A stretch of DNA of 64,000 nt, from contig JACPPA010000012.1 in assembly GCA_016191285.1 (NCBI GenBank), forward strand, positions 62,001 to 126,000, read 5' to 3'. This DNA is from Gammaproteobacteria bacterium (GTDB lineage: Bacteria; Pseudomonadota; Gammaproteobacteria; Ga0077536). Position numbers and translations under genes: made by a program. A model generated the notes under the pieces. The model made no database searches. It had not been told where the DNA came from and saw only the letters and a program-made list of their open reading frames with translations. Positions 47,568 to 56,356 of the stretch are shown here, piece after piece (the first letter of the stretch is position 1; every line of letters starts with the position of its first letter).

Positions 47568-48074
47568 CTACAGCGGAAACCAGCGCGCGCGTTCGGTCGG
47601 CGTCATCGCCGCCAATACCGCGATGGCTTGGCGTACCGCGGCCACGATGTGTACGTAGCCGGTACAGCGACATAACACGCCGGACATGGCGTGCCGGATG
47701 GCGTCTTCCGAATCGATCGGGTCCTTTAGAAAATCGTACAAGGTCATCAAGAAGCCTGGCGTGCAAAAGCCACATTGCAAGCCGTGCAAATCGCGAAACG
47801 CGGCTTGCAAGGGATGCAATTCTTCGCCGCGGGCCAAGCCCTCGATGGTTAGCAGCTTGGCGCCATCGGCTTGCACGGCGAGCATCAGGCAGGATTTCAC
47901 CGCGTAACCGTCGACCACCACGGTGCAAGTCCCACAGCGGCCCTCGAATCCACAGCCGACATGCGTACCGGTGGCGCCCGCGATCTCGCGGATAAAATCG
48001 ACCAATAGATAGCGATGCTCGACCGTTGCAGTGTGCACTTCGTCATTGATCGTGATGGTGATTTCGCGTTTCAC
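47568..48074 (-). CDS. Molybdenum hydroxylase small subunit, 2Fe-2S (CoxS-like)
   Basis: A 168-residue protein with two [2Fe-2S] domains. A plant-type ferredoxin cluster has GTHVGCGFEGRCGTCTV and a further Cys in KSCLML; the helical domain has LQCGFCTPGF and VLCRCTGY. It relays electrons from the molybdenum subunit to the FAD subunit. Its start overlaps the medium-subunit stop by four bases (ATGA) and its stop is 11 bases from the large-subunit start. Confidence 0.93.
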   Translation of the reverse strand: MKREITITINDEVHTATVEHRYLLVDFIREIAGATGTHVGCGFEGRCGTCTVVVDGYAVKSCLMLAVQADGAKLLTIEGLARGEELHPLQAAFRDLHGLQCGFCTPGFLMTLYDFLKDPIDSEDAIRHAMSGVLCRCTGYVHIVAAVRQAIAVLAAMTPTERARWFPL

Positions 48075-48940
48075 CGCGCCTCCTGCCGAAACCGCGCCAA
48101 CACTTGCGCCAGAACTTGGGGCACTAGGGAACGAATGAGTTGCGAGCGATACTGCGCCGACGCCATGGTGTCGTCCTGGGTTGCGATCTCGGCGGCGGCG
48201 GCCTCGCCAGCGGTAGTCAATAGCCTAGACGTTAGTAACACATCCTTGACGGTCGCGGCGGCACGCAGTGCGAGCTGCGGTGCCGGATGTACGCCACCGA
48301 CGACGATCACTGCGCGCGTGCTCCGACCCTCGCGATCGAAAACGACTAGCGCCGCGACCCCGATGATCGGTCGGTCTTGCGCCGCGCGCCCGACTTTCAA
48401 ATACGCGCTAAATGTGCCGGGTGTCGGCGTAACAAATTCGAGATGGGTCGCCACTTCGCGTGGATCGATAACACCAGATTTAAGCGCCGTCACCGGCACC
48501 AGACGCTCACCCACGGTGTGCTTCAAGCGCAGATGCGCGCCGAGCGCGATCGCGGCCGGCGCAATATCCGACGCCGGCTCGCCTTCACATAGGCTACCGA
48601 TTACGGTGCCGCGATTGCGGACTTGAAGGTCGCCGATGGCTTGCGCAGCATCGCTTAGCGCACTCGCAGTCTGTCGCAACCGCGGATCAGCCGCCGCCGC
48701 GCGGTGCCGGACGAGCGCGCCGATCCGTACACAATCCATGACGGATTCGATCCCGGTAAGATTTTCCAGGTGATTGAGGTCAATCAGCGTCCGGTGCGAT
48801 GCTAACCGCGCCTTCATCCGTGGCAACAGACTTTGCCCGCCGGCAATTAAGGCGCACTCGGCGGCATACTCTGCGCGCAAGCGCAACGCCTCCTCTAAGT
48901 TACGCGGCGCAAAGTAACGCTCGATCGGCTTGGGATACAT
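48071..48940 (-). CDS. Molybdenum hydroxylase medium subunit, FAD (CoxM-like)
   Basis: A 289-residue FAD-binding protein. ALIAGGQSLLPRMKARLASH is the FAD-binding loop, and QVRNRGTVIGSLCEGEPASD is the second FAD contact (usual TIGGSLAHADPAAD, here slightly divergent). ATG at 48940 with GGAGGAG upstream. First gene of the hydroxylase operon; its 5' end faces the large flavoprotein gene across 370 bases, so the two units could share regulators. Confidence 0.92.
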   Translation of the reverse strand: MYPKPIERYFAPRNLEEALRLRAEYAAECALIAGGQSLLPRMKARLASHRTLIDLNHLENLTGIESVMDCVRIGALVRHRAAAADPRLRQTASALSDAAQAIGDLQVRNRGTVIGSLCEGEPASDIAPAAIALGAHLRLKHTVGERLVPVTALKSGVIDPREVATHLEFVTPTPGTFSAYLKVGRAAQDRPIIGVAALVVFDREGRSTRAVIVVGGVHPAPQLALRAAATVKDVLLTSRLLTTAGEAAAAEIATQDDTMASAQYRSQLIRSLVPQVLAQVLARFRQEAR

Positions 48941-49310
48941 GCTCCTCCGCGTTAGCTCACGCAGTACAGATGGCACGGGCGAACGGCTGCTCGATAATAA
49001 CGATTCCGCTGGAGCGGGCCAAGCTTGCTCGATACCCCTCAACTGGGCTGTGTTGCGCTTCATCCTGCGGGCGCCGTTTGTGGGAGCGGCTTTAGCCGCG
49101 AATGGGTCTGTTCAAAGATTCGCCGCTGAAGCGGCTCCCACAGCAGAAGCACAAGACAACCGACAAGCTACTCTGAAATGCCGGCCTGCCACCGCCGCAG
49201 GATGTACTCGTCTCGGAATATTCCCATACGTACCAATATCTTCCACAATACGGCACCGTATGGTATATAGCGCCGCACCCTCACTCCACCCATTGTCGAC
49301 AAGAGACGTT
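48941..49310. promoter_or_regulatory. Divergent intergenic region with a REP pair and an ATACGGCACCGTAT dyad
   Basis: A REP-like pair at 49078-49143 (TTGTGGGAGCGGCTTTAGCCGCGAA facing ATTCGCCGCTGAAGCGGCTCCCACAG) lies between the two units. Nearer the flavoprotein gene, ATACGG-CA-CCGTAT (49248-49261) is a six-base inverted repeat just upstream of TATATAG, and it could be an operator over a promoter. Promoter elements are weak (TTCCAC, 17-base spacer, TATATA), so this is only a candidate. Confidence 0.35.
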
Positions 49311-52300
49311 ATGAATCGACGCGCAACGCTGCCTGAGTCCGACCACCAGCCCCTGGTCCTTGGTATCGACGGATTTACCTACAGCGATCTCTACGCGCCG
49401 CAGCGTCTCGGCGATTTACTCGGCGTATTCGACCAACACTATCGTGCGAGCGCGCCCGAGGCCTTTGCGCGCTTCGCTGCCTATCGCGCCTGCCGTGGCG
49501 ACGGTATGGCCCCGGAAGCGGTATCCGAAGTATTGGTCGAATCCGCCCCGCACGTCGGCAACTTTGTCGCGTGCCTATTCGGCGTAGAACGCGATCACGC
49601 CGCGCAACACGCGCGAATCACCGCCGAATTCGACAGCATTTTTCGCTTGAAGCACGACCTTCTCGAGGGCCTTGCCAAACGCTTCAAGCAAGCGCCGATT
49701 GAAACCTGGGATCGCGCCCACCTTTCAGCACAAATGGCAGGATTGCGCACGGCAATGCCAACCGGCGGAGCGCCACAGGATGACGAAGAATTCCACACGG
49801 CCACTGTCGGTACCCGTTTGCTAGACCTGGCCGCGCAATCAGTTGCCGACGCGGCGCAGATCGGCCCGGCAGTGGCTGCGTTGCGCGAATCTCTCAGGGG
49901 CCAGGGCAGCGACTTCACCGCCATCACGAGCCTGGATGACTCGGCATTCCTCACCGCGCTGAACGAAATTGTCGCGCGTTGGTGCCATCTCGCGGCGAAC
50001 GACCCGTCGTTTGCGCCCCACACCGCGGCGTGGGCATTGTTCCAACAACCCGCGAAAACCGACTGGTCGGCGCTGGTGCCGTTCGTCAAAAACGATCGCG
50101 GCAACTATCAGTCGCTCACCGGCCCCCACCATCATCTGCGCCGCCGTGATGGCTTCTCGCTGACGGACCCACGTTTCGCCGCGCGCCGTGTGCATCATGA
50201 GATCGACCATTGCATCTATTGCCATGATCGCGATGCGGATTCGTGCTCCAAGGGCATGCGGCAGAAAAAAGAAGCGGCGTTCAAAACCAATGCTCTCGGC
50301 GTCACTGTCGTCGGCTGTCCATTGGGCGAGAAAATCTCCGAAATGCATCTGGTCAAACGCCAAGGCGACAACCTGGGCGCGTTGGCCCTGATCATCATCG
50401 ACAACCCGATGTGCCCGGGCACCGGTCACCGGATCTGCAATGACTGCATGAAGGGCTGCATTTATCAGAAGACCGAGCCCGTTAACATTCCGCAGATCGA
50501 GACCAATGTCCTGACCGATGTGCTGTTCATGCCGTGGGGATTTGAAATTTACAGCTTCTTAACGCGTTGGAATCCGCTCAATGTAGAGCGCCCGTATGCG
50601 TTGCCGTACAACGGCAAGAATGTGTTGGTCGTCGGCCTCGGGCCAGCCGGTTACACCTTGGCGCATTATCTGTTGAACGAAGGATTCGGCGTCGCTGGCG
50701 TCGACGCGCTAAAAATCGAACCGCTGCCGGCGGCGTTGATCGGCGATTCTGAACACGCGCCGCGGCCGATCAAAGATTTTCGCGTGCTGTATGAGGATCT
50801 CGACACGCGCACGAACTTAGGCTTCGGCGGTGTCGCCGAGTACGGGATCACCGTGCGTTGGGACAAGAACTTTCTTAAAGTGATTTACCTGACGTTACTG
50901 CGGCGACAAAACTTTCGCGCCTACGGCGGCGTGCGTTTCGGTGGCACCTTAACCATCGACGATGCATGGTCGCTTGGCTTTGATCACATCGCGCTCGCCA
51001 CCGGCGCTGGGCAACCGTCGGTTATCGGTCTCAAGAACAATTTGATTCGTGGCATCCGCAAAGCCTCGGACTTTTTGATGGGCTTGCAGTTAACGGGGGC
51101 GGCCAAGGACGCGTCGCTCGCGAACTTGCAAGTGCGTCTGCCAGCCGGCGTCATCGGTGGCGGTCTCACCGCGATCGACACCGCGACCGAGGTCATGGCT
51201 TACTATCCGAAGCAAGTAACCAAGATTTTGCAGCGCTACGAAGCGCTGCTCTCTGAACACGGCGAAAGCGCGGTCCGTGCACGTTTTGACAAGGAAGAAC
51301 TTGGCGTTCTCGACGAGTATCTGACGCATGGCCGCGCCATTCGCAATGAGCGCGCGCGCGCCGAAGCGGCGATTGAGGCTCCCAATTTTGCGCCGCTGGT
51401 CGCAAATTGGGGTGGTGTGACACTGTTCTATCGCAAGGACATTAGCGATTCACCGGCGTATCGCCAAAACCACGAAGAAATCAAAGAGGCCTTGGCCGAA
51501 GCCATTGAACTCGCACCGGGTATGAACCCACGCGAGGCGCTCGCCGATGAATTCGGGGCGTTGCGTGCCGTGCGCTTCGATTGCGCGCAAGGCGAAGCCA
51601 AAACACAAGTTGAAGTGCCGTTAAAAAGCCTCTTTGTCGCGGCTGGCACGTCGCCCAATATTATTTACGAACAAGAAAACCCCGGGACGTTCGCACTCGC
51701 TGGCAAATTTTTTCAAGATTTCGAAATCGTCGGCACCGAAACGCGCACCGGTCCCGGCGCCGGCACCCTCAAATTAACGAAGGTGGCGCCGTTCACGTCG
51801 TATTCGAATCATGGCCGCCGGATCAGTTTCTACGGCGATAACCATCCGCTGTATGCCGGCAACGTGGTCAAGGCCATGGCCAGCGCGAAGGACGGTTATC
51901 CGCACGTGGTGGAGTTGTTCGCCGATGCCTTGGCGCATCTCGACGCGACCACACAGACCGCACGGGATACCGCCCTTCACGGTTTTTTTAAAGCCCTGGA
52001 TGAAGCATTCAACGCGACCATCGTCAAGGTACAACGGCTCACGCCGACGATCATTGAAGTGTTTGTGCGCGCGCCGTTCGCGGCCCGGCGCTTTGAGCCA
52101 GGTCAATTCTATCGCGTGCAAAATTACGAAGCCTCGGCGCCACTCCAAAATCGAACGCTGTTGAGCGCGGAAGGGATCGCGTTGACCGGGGCGTGGGTCG
52201 ACAAAGAAAAAGGATTGGTGTCGTTGATTGCGCTTGAAATGGGCACCTCGAGTCGGCTGTGCATGACCTGGGAACCAGGTCAACGCGTGATCGTCATGGG

Positions 52301-52982
52301 CGTCACTGGCGCGCCGACGCATATTCCGCATAACGAAACCGTCCTGCTCGCCGGCGGCGGTCTCGGCAACGCGGTGTTGTTCTCGATTGGCAAAGCCTTA
52401 CGCGCGGCCGGTAATCGCGTGATCTATTTCGCCGGCTACAAAAAAGCCGAAGATGTCTTCAAACAGGACGATATCGAAGCCGCGGCCGATGTCATCGTGT
52501 GGTCGGTCGACCGTAGTGAGGGCGCACGCGCCCTGAGCCCACGGCGGCCGCAGGACATGACCTTTGTTGGCAACATCGTCGAAGCGATGATTGCTTATTC
52601 GAAAGGTGAGCTGGGGCCAGTGAGCATTCCGTTGAACACCGCGGATGAATTGATCGTCATTGGCTCGGATTTAATGATGGCGGCGGTAAAAGCCGCGCGC
52701 TTCACCTCGCTTGCGCCCTATCTCAAACCCAGGCATCGCGCCATCGGGTCCATCAATTCACCGATGCAATGCATGATGAAAGGGATCTGCGCGCAATGCA
52801 TGTGCCGCCATGTCGATCCCGACACCGGCGAAGAGCGTTTTGTTTACTCCTGCTTCAATCAAGATCAACCGCTGGACGCGGTCGACTTCACGCATCTGCG
52901 TGGCCGCCTGAAACAGAACTCGGTGCAAGAAAAGCTCGGTAATATGTGGTTGACACAGTTGACGGAGTCGCGCGCCACATAG
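49311..52982 (+). CDS. Nfn-like single-chain flavin/iron-sulfur oxidoreductase with extra N-terminal domain
   Basis: A 1223-residue fusion. Residues 1-290 are helical and unrecognised. Residues 295-385 hold Cys301, Cys304, Cys312, Cys336, Cys368, Cys376, Cys379 and Cys383, the last four as NDCMKGC-type 4Fe-4S ligands of a GltD N-terminus. Two Rossmann motifs follow: GLGPAG (442-447) and GGGLTAIDTATE (616 on), as in GltD/NfnB. From about 900 a PyrK/NfnA-like domain has EPGQFYRVQNY, LAGGGLGNAVLFS and a 2Fe-2S set at Cys1154, Cys1160, Cys1163 and Cys1181. Separate Nfn subunits form an electron-bifurcating NADH-dependent ferredoxin:NADP+ oxidoreductase. Here both are in one chain. ATG at 49311; its reading frame extends upstream over the REP pair without family support. 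Function unproven. Confidence 0.82.
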   Translation: MNRRATLPESDHQPLVLGIDGFTYSDLYAPQRLGDLLGVFDQHYRASAPEAFARFAAYRACRGDGMAPEAVSEVLVESAPHVGNFVACLFGVERDHAAQHARITAEFDSIFRLKHDLLEGLAKRFKQAPIETWDRAHLSAQMAGLRTAMPTGGAPQDDEEFHTATVGTRLLDLAAQSVADAAQIGPAVAALRESLRGQGSDFTAITSLDDSAFLTALNEIVARWCHLAANDPSFAPHTAAWALFQQPAKTDWSALVPFVKNDRGNYQSLTGPHHHLRRRDGFSLTDPRFAARRVHHEIDHCIYCHDRDADSCSKGMRQKKEAAFKTNALGVTVVGCPLGEKISEMHLVKRQGDNLGALALIIIDNPMCPGTGHRICNDCMKGCIYQKTEPVNIPQIETNVLTDVLFMPWGFEIYSFLTRWNPLNVERPYALPYNGKNVLVVGLGPAGYTLAHYLLNEGFGVAGVDALKIEPLPAALIGDSEHAPRPIKDFRVLYEDLDTRTNLGFGGVAEYGITVRWDKNFLKVIYLTLLRRQNFRAYGGVRFGGTLTIDDAWSLGFDHIALATGAGQPSVIGLKNNLIRGIRKASDFLMGLQLTGAAKDASLANLQVRLPAGVIGGGLTAIDTATEVMAYYPKQVTKILQRYEALLSEHGESAVRARFDKEELGVLDEYLTHGRAIRNERARAEAAIEAPNFAPLVANWGGVTLFYRKDISDSPAYRQNHEEIKEALAEAIELAPGMNPREALADEFGALRAVRFDCAQGEAKTQVEVPLKSLFVAAGTSPNIIYEQENPGTFALAGKFFQDFEIVGTETRTGPGAGTLKLTKVAPFTSYSNHGRRISFYGDNHPLYAGNVVKAMASAKDGYPHVVELFADALAHLDATTQTARDTALHGFFKALDEAFNATIVKVQRLTPTIIEVFVRAPFAARRFEPGQFYRVQNYEASAPLQNRTLLSAEGIALTGAWVDKEKGLVSLIALEMGTSSRLCMTWEPGQRVIVMGVTGAPTHIPHNETVLLAGGGLGNAVLFSIGKALRAAGNRVIYFAGYKKAEDVFKQDDIEAAADVIVWSVDRSEGARALSPRRPQDMTFVGNIVEAMIAYSKGELGPVSIPLNTADELIVIGSDLMMAAVKAARFTSLAPYLKPRHRAIGSINSPMQCMMKGICAQCMCRHVDPDTGEERFVYSCFNQDQPLDAVDFTHLRGRLKQNSVQEKLGNMWLTQLTESRAT

Positions 52983-53414
52983 CGAGACCCGTCATTGCCC
53001 GCGCAACGGTTCCCTTATACGAATTATCGGTAATCCTTGACATTCCTAGTGCCGCATAGGATGGCAATCGCATACAGTACGGACCGGCACCAACAACCAT
53101 TGACGCGTCGAACACGCACGCGCCTAAGGTCCTTGAAACCCGGAGGAGGAAATAGGGACGGAAATTGTCCTGAAAGAGCGGTACGCGGATTTTCTTAAGT
53201 GCCGGTTCCGCCGGACGGGATCAACACAATCCGTCCTCGGATCCTCTGTACACCGCCATCGCAATCGTGCGATTTCATCGATGAGCGTGACCCACCTGTG
53301 TTTGAACGGAGGAGCCGTTAGAAATGGTTTTCGGATCGGTCGGCATCGCGGTGGGACGCATGCGGCAGAAGGCGCTGCGCTTTTCCTACGGGGTGGCTAA
53401 AATCAGGTTGGCGG
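52983..53414. other. Intergenic region, 432 bases, between convergent units
   Basis: No recognisable gene. It contains GGGACGGAAATTGTCC near 53155, weakly like the GGACGGATTTAAATCCGTCC family, and AATCCGTCC near 53227. A 52-codon plus-strand frame at 53324-53482 has GGAGGAG nine bases upstream but runs antisense into nrdJ part b and has no domain. No cobalamin riboswitch is seen. Confidence 0.5.
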
Positions 53415-54074
53415 TTAGCCGCATTTGGAATCGCCGCAGTTCAAACACGTTAAGCAATTTTCTAGCGCCACCACCGCTTTAGTGTGGCAATGCATGCATA
53501 GCGTGGCGGCGCTGGGGAAGCCATCGCCTTCGGCGGAGTTGCCGTGCGCGCTTGCATAGTGAGCGCGGGTCGCGGCGATATGCGCTTCGCGTTCGGCGTC
53601 CTGAGCGCTGTCGATCATGCCGAGCGCGCGCAAGTGAGATTCGATGACGTCACCAATTTCGGCAACCAGCGACGGCATGTAACGGCCGCCTTTCTTGAAA
53701 TATCCGCCGCGCGGATCGAACACACTGCGCAGTTCGTCGACCAGGAAAGTGACATCACCTCCCTTGCGAAATACCGCGGAGACAATGCGCGTGAGCGCCA
53801 CAATCCACTGAAAGTGATCCATGTTTTTAGAGTTAATAAACACTTCGAACGGCCGGCGATGTTCGTGCGCGGTCCCGGCATTCAACAGGATGTCGTTAAT
53901 CGTCACATAGAGCGCGTGTTCGGAGAGCGGCGTTTTAAGTTTGTAGGTCGCACCCACCAAGATCTCGGGCCGCTCGACCTTCTCGTGCATTTGAATAATT
54001 TCAGCAGCCGGCGCGCGCGGTGGTTCGGCAACCACTTCAACCCCGGTAATTTTCTGTTCGATCTTAATCGTCAT
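53415..54074 (-). CDS. nrdJb: Class II ribonucleotide reductase, C-terminal part (NrdJb, TSCPD domain)
   Basis: A 219-residue protein holding the C-terminal domain of B12-dependent ribonucleotide reductase as a separate chain. It has YVTINDILLNAGTAHEHRRPFEVFINSK, RGGDVTFLVDELRSVFDPRGG and a cysteine-rich tail (CMHCH, then CLTCLNCGDSKCG) that would transfer reducing equivalents to the catalytic subunit. The start lies two bases past the nrdJa stop on the same strand. The split form is known from Pseudomonas. Confidence 0.9.
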   Translation of the reverse strand: MTIKIEQKITGVEVVAEPPRAPAAEIIQMHEKVERPEILVGATYKLKTPLSEHALYVTINDILLNAGTAHEHRRPFEVFINSKNMDHFQWIVALTRIVSAVFRKGGDVTFLVDELRSVFDPRGGYFKKGGRYMPSLVAEIGDVIESHLRALGMIDSAQDAEREAHIAATRAHYASAHGNSAEGDGFPSAATLCMHCHTKAVVALENCLTCLNCGDSKCG

Positions 54075-54076
54075 CG

Positions 54077-56230
54077 CTAAAACGTCCCGTAATAACCTTC
54101 TTTCAATGCGTCATGTAAATTGGCGGCGGTATGTTGCTCGCCTTCATAGTCGACCGCTTCATCTCCCGTCGCTTCTACCGTTGAACCATCGGCGAGCGTG
54201 AAGCGGTAGCGCGTTTGCGCGCGGTCGGTGGTCTTCACCAATACCCCCTGAAACGCGCTCGGATTAAAACGAAAGGTCGTGCAGCCCTTTAAACCCTGCT
54301 CGTAAGCGTAGCGATAGATATCCTTGAAAGCGTCGTAACTGATATCGCTCGGGCAATTAATCGTCTTGGAAATCGACGAATCTATCCACGTTTGCGCCGC
54401 CGCCTGCATATCCACGTGTTGCCGCGGCGTGATGTCGTCGGTCGTTACAAAATAGTCGGGTAACGCCGTGTGCGCCGCCTCATCGGCGGTGAGGCCCTTG
54501 CTACGCAGAAACTCGCGATAGGCCAAGACTTCAAAGGCCCACACATCCACGGCTTCCTTGGTTTTGCGACCGACCTCGATCACGTTGCGAATATAGTGAT
54601 GCGCAAAACTCGGCTCAATACCATTACTGACATTGTTCCCAAAGCTAAGCGCAATGGTACCCGTCGGCGCGATCGAACTGTGATGCGTGAAGCGTGCACC
54701 CACCGCCGCCAAACGTTCAATCAAGGCGGGGGCAACGCCTGCGAGTTGTTGCAGGTAACGGCTGTAACGCGCGTGCAAAATCCGCCCTGGCACTTGATCG
54801 CCCACCTGATAACCATCACGTGCGAGTTCCGGGCGATCTTCGAAATGGCGCGGCGTCAGCGTGAATAATTCCTCCATGATCGGGGCCGGACCTTTTTCTT
54901 CGGCGAGAGCGAGCGCGGCATGCCAACCGCACAGCGCCAACTCACGACTCACGTCGCCGGTGAATTTGATCGCGGCCGATGACCCATACGGAATCTTCAA
55001 CATTGCGAGCGCCGAGCCGAGTCCCAAGAAACCCATCCCGTGGCGACGCTTGCACCGCAGTTCGGCGCGTTGTCGCGCGAGTGGCAGGCCGTTCACTTCC
55101 ACTACGTTGTCGAGCATGCGTGTGAACACGGTGACGACTTCGCGAAACTCGTCCCACTCAAAACGCACGCTGGAACCGAAGGCGTCGCGCACGAACGCGG
55201 TGAGATTGATCGATCCCAACAAGCATGCGCCGTACGGCGGCAACCCTTGCTCGCCACACGGATTGGTCGCGCGAAGGTCTTCGCAGAACCAGTTGTTGTT
55301 TAGCGAGTTATACGCGTCGATCAAAATAAATCCCGGCTCGGCGAATTCGTAGGTCGAGCGCATGATCGCGTCCCACACCAAACGCGCCGGTACCCGTTGA
55401 TGCACACGACACGCCACGCGCCCCAAGTTATCGGTGATATAGCCCTCGGCGATCGGCCAACGCCGCCACTGCACCGATTCCGGATCGGACAACGTCAGAT
55501 TGAGTTCGGTCTGCTCGGCTTGAGAGAGCGGAAAGACCAACGGCCAACTCTGATCGTCCTTCACCGCCTCCATGAATTCACGAGTTATCAACAGCGACAA
55601 ATTAAATTGCCGCAGACGGCCCGCTTCACGCTTCGCGCCGATGGCGGCCAGCACATCCGGATGCGATACATCGAAGGTCGCCATTTGCGCGCCACGACGG
55701 CCGCCGGCCGACGCAATGGTGAAACACATGCGATCGAAAATATCCATGAACGATAGCGGTCCGGAGGTCTGCGCCCCGGCGCCGGCCACAAACGCGCCTT
55801 TCGGCCGCAGCGTAGAAAACTCGTAACCGATGCCGGCGCCGGATTTGAGCGTGAGACCGGCCTCGTGCAATTTCGTCAGAATGTCATCCATCGAATCCTG
55901 AATGGTGCCGGACACCGTGCAATTGATCGTTGAGGTCGCCGGCTTATGCGCGGAGGCGCCGACGTTGGCCATGATGCGTCCCGCCGGAATCGCGCCATGC
56001 GCCAACGCCCATAGGAAACGCTCCCGCCAGTGTCGCTGCAGCTCAGGCGTTGCTTCCACTGCCGCCAGGGCTTCGGCAACGCGCAATTGCGTGTCTTCAA
56101 TACCGCGGTCTACAGGCTGTCCGTCACGGCCACGGAGACGATATTTCGTGTTCCAGGTTGCAAGCGACGTTGGCTGCAACGGCACGACTAGCGCGCTGGG
56201 GTTTTGGCTATTGATTAATTTCGGTTCCAT
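54077..56230 (-). CDS. nrdJa: Class II (adenosylcobalamin-dependent) ribonucleotide reductase catalytic subunit NrdJa
   Basis: A 717-residue reductase. It has STINCTVSG (redox cysteine), NPCGEQGLPPYGACLLGSINL (catalytic Cys and Glu), SSIAPTGTIALSFGNNVSNGIEPSF and SSISKTINCPSD. It reduces ribonucleotides using adenosylcobalamin and needs no oxygen or metal-radical partner. ATG at 56230 with AAGGTGA upstream is preferred over the longer frame to 56374, which overlaps the divergent dioxygenase gene. It is co-transcribed with nrdJb. Whether cobalamin is made or imported cannot be seen here. Confidence 0.93.
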   Translation of the reverse strand: MEPKLINSQNPSALVVPLQPTSLATWNTKYRLRGRDGQPVDRGIEDTQLRVAEALAAVEATPELQRHWRERFLWALAHGAIPAGRIMANVGASAHKPATSTINCTVSGTIQDSMDDILTKLHEAGLTLKSGAGIGYEFSTLRPKGAFVAGAGAQTSGPLSFMDIFDRMCFTIASAGGRRGAQMATFDVSHPDVLAAIGAKREAGRLRQFNLSLLITREFMEAVKDDQSWPLVFPLSQAEQTELNLTLSDPESVQWRRWPIAEGYITDNLGRVACRVHQRVPARLVWDAIMRSTYEFAEPGFILIDAYNSLNNNWFCEDLRATNPCGEQGLPPYGACLLGSINLTAFVRDAFGSSVRFEWDEFREVVTVFTRMLDNVVEVNGLPLARQRAELRCKRRHGMGFLGLGSALAMLKIPYGSSAAIKFTGDVSRELALCGWHAALALAEEKGPAPIMEELFTLTPRHFEDRPELARDGYQVGDQVPGRILHARYSRYLQQLAGVAPALIERLAAVGARFTHHSSIAPTGTIALSFGNNVSNGIEPSFAHHYIRNVIEVGRKTKEAVDVWAFEVLAYREFLRSKGLTADEAAHTALPDYFVTTDDITPRQHVDMQAAAQTWIDSSISKTINCPSDISYDAFKDIYRYAYEQGLKGCTTFRFNPSAFQGVLVKTTDRAQTRYRFTLADGSTVEATGDEAVDYEGEQHTAANLHDALKEGYYGTF

Positions 56231-56356
56231 ATCACCTTGAAGCTTAGCTGATGCACCTGCAGCAAAATAGGACAAAGGATCAATTTCGACTTGACCCATC
56301 CGACGAGAAGCAGCACCCTCAGGGTACCCCAACCTGGGCGCACGAAGGGCTATCTG

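Noticed and set aside
47557-47928. Extension of the molybdenum hydroxylase large subunit to 47928
   Set aside because: It overlaps the small-subunit gene and is low-complexity; ATG 47556 begins the CoxL domain.
48930-49310. N-terminal extension of the Nfn-like gene by 127 residues (open frame upstream of ATG 49311)
   Set aside because: The extension translates a REP-like pair and overlaps the divergent coxM start; ATG 49311 fits the homologue-like start.
53324-53482. 52-codon frame with GGAGGAG upstream
   Set aside because: It runs antisense into nrdJb, has no domain and is short; chance Shine-Dalgarno matches are common.
56231-56356. Cobalamin riboswitch in front of nrdJa
   Set aside because: The 126-base divergent region lacks a B12-box-like core and is too short for a complete riboswitch.
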